A stretch of 64,000 nucleotides of DNA, taken from contig JACKFF010000005.1 of NCBI GenBank assembly GCA_020632595.1, positions 62,001-126,000 of the forward strand, written 5' to 3'. Source of the DNA: Nitrospiraceae bacterium. GTDB lineage: Bacteria > Nitrospirota > Nitrospiria > Nitrospirales > UBA8639. Positions within the stretch are counted from its first letter, which is position 1. Each line of letters opens with the position of its first letter. Made by a program: the position numbers and the translations under genes. A model generated the notes under the pieces. That model had not been told where the DNA came from. It ran no database searches and was given only the letters and a program-made list of their open reading frames with translations. This document shows positions 35,414 to 44,335 of this stretch, one piece after another.

Positions 35414-35686
35414 TTATATCACCAAAGCCAAATCCGCCAAAAATATTTTTTCCAAAAACCCCTGATAGGAAATAGGCTCATATGATGTAGAATCTTCTTC
35501 ACTTTCTCCTTCACTGCGTAAAACAAAAACCTTAGAGCTTGGTAAGTGCTGTAAGTCCAGTCCATTTTGAAGAAGCAAAACGGAAGGATCTATTTCCGAA
35601 ACAGGAGAATCCATTTCCGGAAGGAACGTATTCCAGTCGTACTGGTTTTTTGTACAGATATATAAAATGTTTCTCATTGGGGGCAC
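35414..35686 (-). CDS. DsrH/TusB-like small protein
   Basis: A protein of up to 90 residues resembling DsrH/TusB sulfur-relay subunits: a short N-terminal strand RNILYICTKN, then VLLLQNGLDL in place of the usual 'AVLLIQDGV', VFVLRSEGES ('vyvL.eD'), and ISYQGFLEKIFLADLALVI ('isy.dFv.L....'). TusB/DsrH proteins form complexes with DsrE/F-like partners that carry persulfides. Its open frame runs from a GTG at 35686; an ATG at 35677 is an alternative. It is separated from the DsrE-like gene by 2 bp, hence one operon. The functional cysteine is not evident, so an actual sulfur-transfer role is uncertain. Confidence 0.6.
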   Translation of the reverse strand: MPPMRNILYICTKNQYDWNTFLPEMDSPVSEIDPSVLLLQNGLDLQHLPSSKVFVLRSEGESEEDSTSYEPISYQGFLEKIFLADLALVI

Positions 35687-35688
35687 CG

Positions 35689-36033
35689 TTAAAAGGTTAA
35701 AACGCGATCAGCATGAGAAACGAGTGAAGCTATCTGAGATGGGGATGACTCTTGAATGGTAAATTCCTGATCAAGGGCAAAGGTCTTCCCGCTCCCTATA
35801 GGGACCACAATCGGCAATTCTAAATTTTTGATAGCCGGGAGATATTTTTCCAGGATTTCGCCATCAGGAAGGTCATCGGCCTCATCAGAAATTAAATTCC
35901 TGGCATTTTCTAAAAGAATAATCTTTATCGGATTGGGACCGGTAGATAATCCCAACGCAATTCGCATAGCTTCAGAGGCCCGATGGGTACGGGTGGGGTC
36001 TTCTCGAATAAGGATAACCAGATTTTTTGGCAT
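35689..36033 (-). CDS. DsrE-family protein
   Basis: A 114-residue DsrE-like fold. KNLVILIREDPTRTHRASEA, MRIALGLSTG, and NPIKIILLENARNLI match the beta-strand/helix opening of this family. AIKNLELPIVVPIGSGKTFA resembles the later conserved part, and VSHADRVLTF the C-terminal end. DsrE proteins bind and pass sulfur in sulfur-oxidising or tRNA-thiolating systems. I see no conserved active-site cysteine in the usual loop, so the role may be non-catalytic. It is transcribed with the DsrH-like gene toward the origin and lies downstream of hisS on the same strand, 170 bp away. Confidence 0.7.
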   Translation of the reverse strand: MPKNLVILIREDPTRTHRASEAMRIALGLSTGPNPIKIILLENARNLISDEADDLPDGEILEKYLPAIKNLELPIVVPIGSGKTFALDQEFTIQESSPSQIASLVSHADRVLTF

Positions 36034-36203
36034 CCCTTATTGATACCTTGGATTATTACGTAAAATGCTGGACTTATTAATGAAATTTATGGAGGATAAT
36101 TTTTGAATAAAAAATATCATTTCCTATTGAAAAATAAGAAAAAAACCCTAACATCAGGTGGGAAAAATGTCAAGAAAAAACCCAAGATATCTTGTCGCGC
36201 TTT

Positions 36204-37454
36204 TCATGAGGCTAAGGATTGAATTTTTTGAGAAATTTCTTTTAGGTTCACGGATTCCTGAGTTTTGGTCGTCATGTTCCGGATGATGGCCGTTTCTGAA
36301 CGGGCTTCATCGTCCCCGAGAATAATGGCGTATCCGGCTCCAAGTTTATCCGCGGATCGAAGGAGAGATTTTAAATTGACACTTTTATAGTCTGTGTCTG
36401 CCCGTATGCCGAGCTCTCTGAGTTCGTTGAGAAGATTAAAAGCTATTGGTTTGGCTTTCTTTCCAAATCCGGCTACAAAAAATAAAGGAATCTTAGGGGA
36501 GGCGATTTGTTCGGGAAGAAGGAGAGCCACTCTTTCTAGTCCAACGGCAAATCCGATAGCAGGGGTGGACGGACCTTGAAGTAGGGCGACCAATCCGTCA
36601 TAGCGGCCTCCAGCCCCAATGGTGCTCTGAGCCCCTAAGTGTGGTGAAGTAATTTCAAAGGTCGTGCGGGAGTAATAATCCAAGCCTCTTACCAAACGGT
36701 AGTTTAAGGAAAATGGGATTTCTATGGACGTGAGTCCATCGAGAACGCTTTGGAAATGAATGGCGGATTCGGGGGAGAGGTGGTCGAAAAGAGTTGGAGC
36801 GTCCTTTGTCGCTTCCTGACAAATCGGGACCTTACAATCGAGAATCCGTAGGGGATTCGTAATGTACCGACGCTGGCAGTTACCGCAAATCGTTTCTAAC
36901 CTAAAAGAAAGGAACTGTTTGAGTTCCCGAATATAGTTTACACGATCTTGTGTATTGCCAATCGAATTCATTTGCAAAGTGAGATCTTTAAGCCCCAGCG
37001 AACAAAAAAACCTCCATAACAGGGCAATTACTTCGACATCCATAAAGGGATCTTCGGTCCCGAACGCCTCAACTCCAAATTGGTGAAATTGCCGGTATCG
37101 ACCTGCTTGCGGTCGTTCATGACGGAACATCGGGCCAAGATAATACAGTTTTCGTGTAGAGGGTGATTCCAGAAGATGGTGCTCCAACACAGCTCGCACT
37201 ACTCCGGCCGTACCCTCAGGACGTAACGTCAGAGAACTCCCATCTCGATCAGGAAAGGTATACATCTCTTTCTCTACAATATCGGTTTCTCCTCCAATAC
37301 TCCTGGCATAGAGTTCAGTGGATTCGAAAATAGGAATACGTATTTCAGAAAATCCGGATTGGGCGGCAAGGGTATGGGCTAATGTTTCCATATACCGCCA
37401 TTGCGGGGTTTGTTGAGGCAAAATGTCCTTAAGACCCTTAATGGAGCGTAACAC
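36204..37454 (-). CDS. hisS: Histidyl-tRNA synthetase
   Basis: A 416-residue class II synthetase. I start it at the GTG at 37454, giving VLRSIKGLKDILPQQTPQW, which matches the family start ('IRSIRGMKDIL') and has AAGG 7 nt upstream. The open frame to 37649 adds 65 unrelated residues and runs into rpmH. Motif 2 is GPMFRHERPQAGRYRQFHQF and the histidine-binding motifs are LVRGLDYYSRTTFEI (HisA-like) and GAGGRYDGL. The C-terminal anticodon-binding domain begins near KIPLFFVAGFG. It is divergent from rpmH. Confidence 0.93.
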   Translation of the reverse strand: MLRSIKGLKDILPQQTPQWRYMETLAHTLAAQSGFSEIRIPIFESTELYARSIGGETDIVEKEMYTFPDRDGSSLTLRPEGTAGVVRAVLEHHLLESPSTRKLYYLGPMFRHERPQAGRYRQFHQFGVEAFGTEDPFMDVEVIALLWRFFCSLGLKDLTLQMNSIGNTQDRVNYIRELKQFLSFRLETICGNCQRRYITNPLRILDCKVPICQEATKDAPTLFDHLSPESAIHFQSVLDGLTSIEIPFSLNYRLVRGLDYYSRTTFEITSPHLGAQSTIGAGGRYDGLVALLQGPSTPAIGFAVGLERVALLLPEQIASPKIPLFFVAGFGKKAKPIAFNLLNELRELGIRADTDYKSVNLKSLLRSADKLGAGYAIILGDDEARSETAIIRNMTTKTQESVNLKEISQKIQSLAS

Positions 37455-37573
37455 GGTAAGCCTTATTCTGTTGAAGTAAAATAGGGAAAAGAGAATCCGA
37501 CTATATCTTCCAGCCAGAATCCAGTCAACGAATCCATGGGGTAGTGTGTCAGTTTGGGAGAGAGAAAATTCGT

Positions 37574-37602
37574 TTGACTCTTGCTCTTTCCCCCCATAAA
37601 AT
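37574..37602 (+). promoter_or_regulatory. Sigma-70-type promoter for the rpmH operon
   Basis: TTGACT (37574-37579) and TAAAAT (37597-37602) are near-consensus -35 and -10 hexamers with a 17-bp spacer. They lie 40 bp before the rpmH start codon and point right. This fits a strong promoter for the rpmH-rnpA-yidD cluster. Confidence 0.7.
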
Positions 37603-37642
37603 GGCGTGTTCATAAGAAATTGCCTAAAAGGAGAATAATGCC

Positions 37643-37789
37643 GTGTCAATGACGTATCGACAGCCCTCTAATTTAAAGAGAAAACGAGATCATGGCTTTA
37701 GAAAGCGCATGAGCACTAAGAATGGGAGAAAGGTCCTTGCCCGTCGACGAAAGAAGGGCAGGTACCGCTTGACGGTTTCTGATGAGTAA
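37643..37789 (+). CDS. rpmH: Ribosomal protein L34
   Basis: A 48-residue basic protein ending at TAA 37787-37789. It reads QPSNLKRKRDHGFRKRMSTK, then NGRKVLARRRKKGRYRLTVS, the hallmark L34 pattern. I choose the GTG at 37643 because AAGGAG lies 9 nt upstream; an ATG at 37649 is also possible. The gene is too short to be found by length-based scans. It is first in the plus-strand cluster that runs to parB. Confidence 0.93.
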   Translation: MSMTYRQPSNLKRKRDHGFRKRMSTKNGRKVLARRRKKGRYRLTVSDE

Positions 37790-37837
37790 GGGGAGGGCTT
37801 CCCGTTTTTTTTAAAGAAAAAATATGAATACGATGGA

Positions 37838-38128
37838 GTGAAAGCCAATGGGTCTGTCGTGCGGAACCCATTTTTTACCCTCCTGGTCAGTCGTGTACCC
37901 AATCATGATCCGTCTCGCATAGGAATCGTCGTCGGTCGACGACTGGGGAAAGCCGTCACGAGAAATCGGCTGAAACGGATTTTTCGTGAACTCGTCAGAG
38001 AATCGCAAGCTGGAATGGCTGGTGGTTTTCACTGCATTGTTTACCCAAAAATCATGGTTTTGGGGGTGAAGTATCAGAAGATTGGGGAAATCTGGAAGGA
38101 CACCTTAGTAAAAGCCGGTATTCTATAA
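37838..38128 (+). CDS. rnpA: Ribonuclease P protein component (5' end unresolved)
   Basis: The 96 residues from a GTG at 37838 include SRIGIVVGRRLGKAVTRNRL followed by KRIFRELVRE, the RnpA RNA-binding signature; it processes tRNA 5' ends with the M1 RNA. This is shorter than the usual 110-120 residues and has no good ribosome-binding site. The frame stays open back to the rpmH stop (reading FPFFLKKKYEYDG) but has no start codon. An ATG at 37782, overlapping the rpmH stop, reads MSKGRASRFF and stops at an eight-T tract. One extra T would join it to the RnpA frame and give a normal 115-residue protein. Either an assembly error, slippage or a truncated start explains this. Confidence 0.82.
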   Translation: MKANGSVVRNPFFTLLVSRVPNHDPSRIGIVVGRRLGKAVTRNRLKRIFRELVRESQAGMAGGFHCIVYPKIMVLGVKYQKIGEIWKDTLVKAGIL

Positions 38129-38134
38129 TAACAA

Positions 38135-38347
38135 ATGATTGGCTCAATTTTGAAAAAAATTATTGCATTCTATCAATATGGGATTTCCCCGTTCATGGGA
38201 ACCTGTTGCCGTTTTGAACCGACATGTTCTCATTATGGCTTTGAGGCTATCCATAAACATGGTGCAATGAAGGGTTTGGTCTTAATGACTGGTCGAATTC
38301 TCAAGTGTCATCCATTCCATCCTGGGGGACTGGATCCGGTTCCCTGA
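38135..38347 (+). CDS. yidD: Membrane protein insertion efficiency factor YidD
   Basis: A 70-residue protein with the invariant YidD pattern: KKIIAFYQYGISPFMGTCCR, FEPTCSHYGFEAIHKHG, then GRILKCHPFHPGGLDPVP. It is a small peripheral membrane protein thought to help YidC-dependent insertion. It lies between rnpA (7 bp) and yidC (70 bp) as in most bacteria. Confidence 0.95.
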   Translation: MIGSILKKIIAFYQYGISPFMGTCCRFEPTCSHYGFEAIHKHGAMKGLVLMTGRILKCHPFHPGGLDPVP

Positions 38348-38417
38348 ACACTGAATATTTTGCCTCCGTTTGATTGTTAATTACCATCAGCTTTAATGGG
38401 ACTCACGAGTTAGAAAA

Positions 38418-40160
38418 ATGGAAAAGCGCGTCGTCCTTTTCCTTGTTCTTTCCTTAGGGATTATCTTTGGGTATGACCTGCTCCTGAAGGAGTTGGGATA
38501 TTCTCCCTTCTCTACCAGTCCGATCATCGATCAAGAGCTTACAACCAATTTGCCGAAAAAAGGGTCGGATGTTGAAACTATCCCCTCCTCTTCTTTATCT
38601 GAACCCCCTTTAATATCCTCCTCCATTCCTTCTGCTGAGCCATTGGTTACTGAAGAGGTTGTGGTTGTGGAGACCCCACTTTTTCGAGCTGATATTTCCG
38701 GCCACGGAGGAGTCATCACCTCCTGGGAGTTAAAAAAATATCTCACTCAGACAGAGGAGAATATTCCCGTTCAATTGGTATATCCAAATGGACAGTTTCC
38801 CGGGCCACTCACGGTTCAGATCAAGGGAAACGAAGCGGAGACACAGCGTCTTCGTCAAGGGAACTTTCAGGTTCAAAAGGATTTTAACGAATTGGATGAA
38901 TCGCATCCCACCGGAAAAGTGCTTTTAACCCATTCCTCTTCTGAATCCGACCTGTGGATCCAAAAGGAGCTCACCTTTCATTACGATTCCTATGTGGTGG
39001 ATATCATCATTCGCACCAGGGGGATTTCAAGTGACATTGATGTGCTTTTGGGTACCAATTTTGGTGTGGTGGAATGGGCTCAAGGGTTCATTGGGTTACT
39101 GGGATCTGCCTGGATGGTCGGGGATGAAATGGAAAAATTATCTCCTGATGCCGATGCTCCGATTCTGCGACGCGATGGTCCCGTCAAGTGGTTGGCCCTT
39201 CAGGATAAATATTTTATGAGTGTGTTTATCCCGGAAAATGCAAACGGCCTGTATTCTAAGCTTGAAACAGAAATGGTTGTCTCTGCCGGCATGTCATTTC
39301 CGGGTGGATCTGGGGAACAAGTTCATAAGACAAAATTGTACGCCGGTCCTAAAAAATACGATGTCCTTAAATCTTTCGAGATCGGGTTGGAAGATACCAT
39401 TGATTTTGGATGGTTTATTTATGGCAGTTGGAGCATTGTGAAAGCCGTGGCGAAACCGCTGTTTTCAGTTTTACGGTTCATTTATGACTATACTCATAAT
39501 TATGGTGTGGCCATTATTTTACTGACCTTAGGGATTAAGTTGTTATTTGTTCCTTTACAATACAAAAGTTACAAGTCCATGCAAGGGATGCAAACCATCC
39601 AACCCAAGGTTCTGGCCCTTCAGGAGAAATTTAAAGATAACAAGGAAAAGCTGAACCAGGAGCTGATGAAGCTCTATAAAGAACATAAAGTGAATCCAGT
39701 GGGTGGATGCCTTCCCATGGTGTTGCAGATGCCGGTGTTTGTTGCCCTGTTTAATATTCTGTATATGACGATCGACCTTCGCCAGGCCCCGTTTATGCTG
39801 TGGGTTACAGACCTTTCTGCCCAAGATCCATATTATGTGCTGCCTGTACTGATGGGAATTTCTATGGTCGTCCAACAAAAAATCATGCCCACCACGATGG
39901 ATCCCACTCAGGCGAAAATGATGATGATCCTTCCTGTAGGATTGACTTTTCTATTTGTAACCTTTCCCGCAGGTTTAGTGTTATATTGGGTAACTAATAA
40001 TGTGCTGACGGTGACACAGCAGTTTGTGACCGACAGGTATATTTTGAAAAAACCGAGAGGTGGGTCTACGGATCAATCTCCCAAGGGGAGCGAACCTGCT
40101 TTGGAATCCGGGAAAAAGAAACGTCCGTCATCCTCATCTGGCTCCTCCTCTAAATCCTAA
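38418..40160 (+). CDS. yidC: Membrane protein insertase YidC
   Basis: A 580-residue insertase of the Gram-negative type. The N-terminal transmembrane helix (KRVVLFLVLSLGIIFGYDLL) is followed by a low-complexity linker and a large periplasmic domain (to about residue 340). A C-terminal core of several helices contains YNYGVAIILLTLGIKLLFVP-like text (from NYGVAIILLT), PVGGCLPMVLQMPVFVALFN and FPAGLVLYWVTNN. The basic/serine-rich tail (KKKRPSSSSGSSSK) could contact ribosomes. It integrates proteins alone or with Sec. Confidence 0.96.
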   Translation: MEKRVVLFLVLSLGIIFGYDLLLKELGYSPFSTSPIIDQELTTNLPKKGSDVETIPSSSLSEPPLISSSIPSAEPLVTEEVVVVETPLFRADISGHGGVITSWELKKYLTQTEENIPVQLVYPNGQFPGPLTVQIKGNEAETQRLRQGNFQVQKDFNELDESHPTGKVLLTHSSSESDLWIQKELTFHYDSYVVDIIIRTRGISSDIDVLLGTNFGVVEWAQGFIGLLGSAWMVGDEMEKLSPDADAPILRRDGPVKWLALQDKYFMSVFIPENANGLYSKLETEMVVSAGMSFPGGSGEQVHKTKLYAGPKKYDVLKSFEIGLEDTIDFGWFIYGSWSIVKAVAKPLFSVLRFIYDYTHNYGVAIILLTLGIKLLFVPLQYKSYKSMQGMQTIQPKVLALQEKFKDNKEKLNQELMKLYKEHKVNPVGGCLPMVLQMPVFVALFNILYMTIDLRQAPFMLWVTDLSAQDPYYVLPVLMGISMVVQQKIMPTTMDPTQAKMMMILPVGLTFLFVTFPAGLVLYWVTNNVLTVTQQFVTDRYILKKPRGGSTDQSPKGSEPALESGKKKRPSSSSGSSSKS

Positions 40161-40179
40161 TCCTGCCTCTGTCTAAGCT

Positions 40180-41634
40180 ATGGGCTCTTTAGACGACACC
40201 ATCTGTGCCGTGGCAACCCCCGTGGGCGAAGGGGGAGTGGGAATCGTTCGTGTCAGTGGCACTCACGCCTTTCCTGTTGCCTCAAGTATTCTTCGATTAC
40301 GTTCGGGTAAACCTCTTGAACAGATCAAGCCCTACCAATTGTATCTGGGCCAATTTATTTGGAACCCTCGGGAAACTCGAGGAAATCTGGGAAGAGATAT
40401 TCCCTCGGTATTGGATGAGGTCCTGGTTGTGACGATGCGAGCCCCACGGTCCTATACCGGAGAAGATGTTGTTGAAGTGCATGCCCACGGAGGACCGGTC
40501 ATTGTGAACGGCATTTGCGAAGCCTTAACGCAGGCTGGCGCTAGGTTGGCTGAGCCTGGGGAGTTTACGAAGCGGAGTTTTTTGAACGGGCGGATGGATT
40601 TAACCCAGGCGGAAGGGGTTTTAGATACCATACGCGCCAATTCTCTTCAGAGTTTAAGGATGGCCCAAGAGCACCTACAGGGGCGGCTATCTATGGTCAT
40701 CCAACATCAACGGGACCGTCTCGTGAAACTTGTTGCCCACCTGGAAGCCGGAATGGATTTTGTGGATGATGAAATTCAGTTCATTGAACAAACCGAGCTC
40801 AAATATACTATACAGGAGGTCTTGCGAGAAATATTGCAATTGTTGGATTCCGCCGAAGAAGGCCGAATGATTCGAGAAGGCATTCGCACCGTGATTATCG
40901 GAAGACCCAATGTAGGAAAATCCAGTTTGTTAAATGGCATACTGGGAACCAATCGAGCTATTGTATCTCATATTCCGGGGACAACTCGTGATGTTCTCGA
41001 AGAGGCTATTATGGTGGAAGGAGTCATGATACGGCTCTTTGACACTGCCGGATTACGAGAAACGACGGATGAATTAGAAAATGAAGGAATGATTCGCGCC
41101 GCTCAGGCTATTGAAGAAGCTGACGTGTTGATTATGGCATTTGATCGAAGTTCAGCACTTAATGAAAAGGACCTATTTTTCATTGAAAAATTTTATGAAA
41201 AGCCTTCGGTGATGGTGCTCAATAAAATTGACTTGCCGGCCAAATTTTCTCAGAAGGAACTGCAGGATATTGTCAGCCAAATTGAAAAAAATTCTGAAAA
41301 TAGTCCTGTGGGGGAGAAGAGGTATGTCGAAGTCTCAGCTTTAAGCGGTGAAGGTCTTGATATGTTAAAAAAAGCCATCAAAAGCCTGGCTGTTGGTGGC
41401 CATTATGAGGCCGGTGATTCGGTGCTCGTTTCACGGCTGAGACATAAGATGTTACTTCACAATGCGGGAGAGGCCTTGAAAAACGCTTTAATGGCCATAG
41501 ATGATGGGCTTTCAGCCGAATGTGTTGCATTAGAATTACGGATGGCATTGAATTCTCTTGGAGAAATCGTCGGCGCCATCACGAATGAGGAAATTTTAGA
41601 TAAAATTTTTCAAGAATTTTGCATTGGGAAGTAA
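40180..41634 (+). CDS. mnmE: tRNA modification GTPase MnmE (TrmE)
   Basis: A 484-residue protein that with MnmG adds the cmnm5 group to wobble uridines. The N-terminal formyl-THF-binding domain (DTICAVATPVGEGGVGIVRV) and a helical domain surround a G domain: G1 GRPNVGKSS, G2 TT in IPGTTRD, G3 DTAG, G4 NKID. The C-terminal CIGK is the conserved catalytic cysteine motif. The gene is 19 bp from yidC and 46 bp before mnmG, the classical order. Confidence 0.97.
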   Translation: MGSLDDTICAVATPVGEGGVGIVRVSGTHAFPVASSILRLRSGKPLEQIKPYQLYLGQFIWNPRETRGNLGRDIPSVLDEVLVVTMRAPRSYTGEDVVEVHAHGGPVIVNGICEALTQAGARLAEPGEFTKRSFLNGRMDLTQAEGVLDTIRANSLQSLRMAQEHLQGRLSMVIQHQRDRLVKLVAHLEAGMDFVDDEIQFIEQTELKYTIQEVLREILQLLDSAEEGRMIREGIRTVIIGRPNVGKSSLLNGILGTNRAIVSHIPGTTRDVLEEAIMVEGVMIRLFDTAGLRETTDELENEGMIRAAQAIEEADVLIMAFDRSSALNEKDLFFIEKFYEKPSVMVLNKIDLPAKFSQKELQDIVSQIEKNSENSPVGEKRYVEVSALSGEGLDMLKKAIKSLAVGGHYEAGDSVLVSRLRHKMLLHNAGEALKNALMAIDDGLSAECVALELRMALNSLGEIVGAITNEEILDKIFQEFCIGK

Positions 41635-41680
41635 AAGGCTTTCCTAGAAAATTGTTGGTAAAAATTTCAGAATACAACCA

Positions 41681-43543
41681 ATGAGTAAAGAATGTGACAT
41701 TGTCGTTGTTGGAGGAGGTCATGCCGGGTGTGAGGCTGCCCTCGCGGCTGCCAGGATGGGATGCAGGGTGGTGATGCTGACCATTGACTCAAAAAAAATC
41801 GCCACGATGCCATGTAATCCCGCTGTGGGAGGGATTGGGAAGGGCCATCTCGTCAAGGAAATCGATGCTCTCGGTGGAGAAATAGGATGGAACACCGACC
41901 AGTCAGGCATTCAATTCCGTGTGCTCAATATGAGGAAAGGACCGGCTGTGCGTGCCACCAGGGTCCAGTGTGATAAACAGCTTTACGCCCATCGAATGCA
42001 GGAGACACTAAGCAGACAGGATAATTTATCAATTATTCAAGGCACAGTTGATCGGATTCTGACACAGGGCGGGGCGGTCAGTGGCGTCATGACCAATCGC
42101 GGCGAAACTATTTTCACTAAAGCGGTTGTTCTGACCTCGGGAACATTTTTGAAAGGTCTTCTGCATATTGGATTGAATCATCTTCCCGGCGGAAGGGCCG
42201 GTGAGCCATCTGCGGAGAATCTATCGGATTGCATGAGAGACTTTGGATTTGAAATTGGACGATTAAAAACAGGAACTCCTCCGAGAATAGATAGAGATTC
42301 AATTGATTTCAGCGTCATGATTCCCCAGCCTGGGGATTCGGTCCCTCGACCATTTTCTATTCGAACCACTCACATTCCCAACACACAAATTCAATGCCAT
42401 ATTACCTATACGAATGATGAAACACACCGAATTATAAGGGAAAATCTTGATAGGTCTCCTATGTACTGTGGAATCATTGAGTCAACGGGGCCTCGCTATT
42501 GCCCATCTATTGAAGATAAAGTGGTCAGGTTTTCTGACAAAAACAGACATCAGATTTTCATGGAACCTGAAACCCTTGATTCACGCTCATTTTACCCAAA
42601 TGGGATTTCTACCAGCTTGCCGGTGGACGTGCAGCAGGCCTTTGTCCGCACCATACCTGGTCTTGAGCAGGCGGTATTTCTTAGACCCGGCTATGCGATT
42701 GAATATGATTACTTCCCGCCACGACAACTTCATGAAACCTTGGAAACGAAACTTGTTAAAGGACTCTTTCATGCCGGGCAAATTAATGGGACATCGGGCT
42801 ATGAGGAAGCTGCCGCACAAGGCATTATGGCTGGGATTAACGCTGCTCTTCAGGTGAAGGGTGAGAGTCCCCTTATTTTAGACAGGTCTCAGGCCTACAT
42901 AGGTGTTTTAATTGATGATTTAATTACAAAAGATGCGCGTGAACCCTATAGAATGTTCACCTCAAGAGCGGAATATCGGTTGCTTCTCAGGGAAGATAAT
43001 GCTGACCTCCGTTTAACGGAGCACGGATATCGTATCGGGCTTGTATCTGAGAGAACATTTAATGCCTTGCAGGAAAAAAAGGGAAAGATCGAGCGGGAAA
43101 TTCAGCGACTTCATTCCACTGCTCCAAGATCATCCGGGTTGGGCCTTGAGGATATGATTCCAATGGAAAACTTTGCCCCCAATTCGTCACTCGCGCAACT
43201 CCTTCGAAGGCCTGAAGTTTCCTATCATCATTTGGCTCAGTTTTTAAATGGAACAAAAGAGGATAATCCTGATGTAGTCGAGGCCATTGAAATAACCATC
43301 AAGTATGAGGGGTATATTAAGCGACAGGAGCAACTAATTGGACAATTTAAAAAGCTTGAGCATCGTTATGTTCCAGATAACTTTAACTATGATGATATCA
43401 AAGGGTTTTCACGAGAAGTTGTCGAAAAGCTAAAGAAAGTGCGCCCTTCATCAATTGGGCAGGCCTCACGAATTTCTGGAATGACTCCTGCCGCCATTTC
43501 ACTCCTCCTTGTTGCTGTAGAAAAACATAAAAAGGCCAGCTAG
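41681..43543 (+). CDS. mnmG: tRNA uridine-5-carboxymethylaminomethyl synthesis enzyme MnmG (GidA)
   Basis: A 620-residue FAD enzyme. The dinucleotide-binding motif GGGHAGCEAALAAARMG opens the protein. The family motif region GTPPRIDR is inside LKTGTPPRIDRDSIDFS, and GQINGTSGYEEAAAQGIMAG near the middle is diagnostic. The C-terminal helical domain (YIKRQEQLIGQFKKLEHRYV) binds MnmE. Length is standard. It lies in the mnmE-mnmG-rsmG order; a spacer of about 97 bp follows before rsmG. Confidence 0.97.
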   Translation: MSKECDIVVVGGGHAGCEAALAAARMGCRVVMLTIDSKKIATMPCNPAVGGIGKGHLVKEIDALGGEIGWNTDQSGIQFRVLNMRKGPAVRATRVQCDKQLYAHRMQETLSRQDNLSIIQGTVDRILTQGGAVSGVMTNRGETIFTKAVVLTSGTFLKGLLHIGLNHLPGGRAGEPSAENLSDCMRDFGFEIGRLKTGTPPRIDRDSIDFSVMIPQPGDSVPRPFSIRTTHIPNTQIQCHITYTNDETHRIIRENLDRSPMYCGIIESTGPRYCPSIEDKVVRFSDKNRHQIFMEPETLDSRSFYPNGISTSLPVDVQQAFVRTIPGLEQAVFLRPGYAIEYDYFPPRQLHETLETKLVKGLFHAGQINGTSGYEEAAAQGIMAGINAALQVKGESPLILDRSQAYIGVLIDDLITKDAREPYRMFTSRAEYRLLLREDNADLRLTEHGYRIGLVSERTFNALQEKKGKIEREIQRLHSTAPRSSGLGLEDMIPMENFAPNSSLAQLLRRPEVSYHHLAQFLNGTKEDNPDVVEAIEITIKYEGYIKRQEQLIGQFKKLEHRYVPDNFNYDDIKGFSREVVEKLKKVRPSSIGQASRISGMTPAAISLLLVAVEKHKKAS

Positions 43544-43640
43544 TTCTATTGCCTTATCTTCACTTCGGCCAAGCTTTGGCTTAACTTCTTCAGCTATTCC
43601 AACTTACAAAGACCAATGGATTTTCCTTATTTTATGGTTC

Positions 43641-44321
43641 ATGAAAGATGAGATGTTCCACGTGGAACAAAGCGATCAATCTTTTAATTTTCTAGATCAT
43701 TTCATGCAGGGGGCTCAAAAGCTTGGGCTTTCCTTCTCCGAGGAAATACTTTGTAAATTTGGTCTGTATTTTGATGAATTGCGTCGTTGGGACCGTTCAA
43801 TTAATCTGACCGGTCTTCGCACAGAACACGAGCGGACCGTTTTGTTGTTCGTCGATTCATTGGCGGGACATATGGCGCTTCGCAATGATCAAGATGCCAG
43901 GATTGTTGACATTGGGACTGGTGGGGGATTCCCTGGCATACCACTTAAGTTGGCGTTACCTGCTCTTGATGTTGTATTACTGGAACCAAGGTCCAATAAG
44001 ACTGCTTTCCTTCATAATATTATTGGGAAGCTTGAATTAGTAAATGTTTCGGTTGTACAGCGTCGTTTGGAAGACGTTGATTGTATGGCGGTGTACGAGG
44101 AAAAATGTGATGTCGCCATTTGCAAAGGGGTTAACGTAGACCACATCATTCCGCATCTTGACCGAATTTTGAAAAAAAATGGAAAACTAGTTGTATTTCG
44201 ATCAAAAAATATTGACAATCATTCCAGGCCCAATGGGATGGTAGTGTTTGAAGAATTATCCTATGATTTACCGTTTGGGTATGGAAGCCGCGTCTTATCT
44301 GTTTTGAAATTTGAATCATAG
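43641..44321 (+). CDS. rsmG: 16S rRNA (guanine527-N7)-methyltransferase RsmG (GidB)
   Basis: A 226-residue SAM-dependent methyltransferase: FDELRRWDRSINLTGLRTEH is the typical substrate-side helix, and VDIGTGGGFPGIPLKLALPA is the SAM-binding loop, followed by VVLLEPRSNKTAFL. It methylates G527 of 16S rRNA. Its first codons read MKDEMFHVEQ, and the bases encoding MFHVEQ are a perfect parS palindrome. M5 (43653) is an alternative start. Confidence 0.95.
   Translation: MKDEMFHVEQSDQSFNFLDHFMQGAQKLGLSFSEEILCKFGLYFDELRRWDRSINLTGLRTEHERTVLLFVDSLAGHMALRNDQDARIVDIGTGGGFPGIPLKLALPALDVVLLEPRSNKTAFLHNIIGKLELVNVSVVQRRLEDVDCMAVYEEKCDVAICKGVNVDHIIPHLDRILKKNGKLVVFRSKNIDNHSRPNGMVVFEELSYDLPFGYGSRVLSVLKFES
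43654..43669. promoter_or_regulatory. parS: parS centromere site 1
   Basis: TGTTCCACGTGGAACA is a perfect 16-bp palindrome matching the ParB-binding parS consensus (TGTTTCACGTGAAACA) at all but two symmetric positions. It overlaps the first codons of rsmG, immediately upstream of parAB. Confidence 0.85.
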
Positions 44322-44335
44322 TCAGGGTATTTCCA

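Noticed and set aside
37455..37649. 65-residue N-terminal extension of HisS
   Set aside because: It overlaps rpmH and does not resemble HisS; the GTG at 37454 gives the normal family start.
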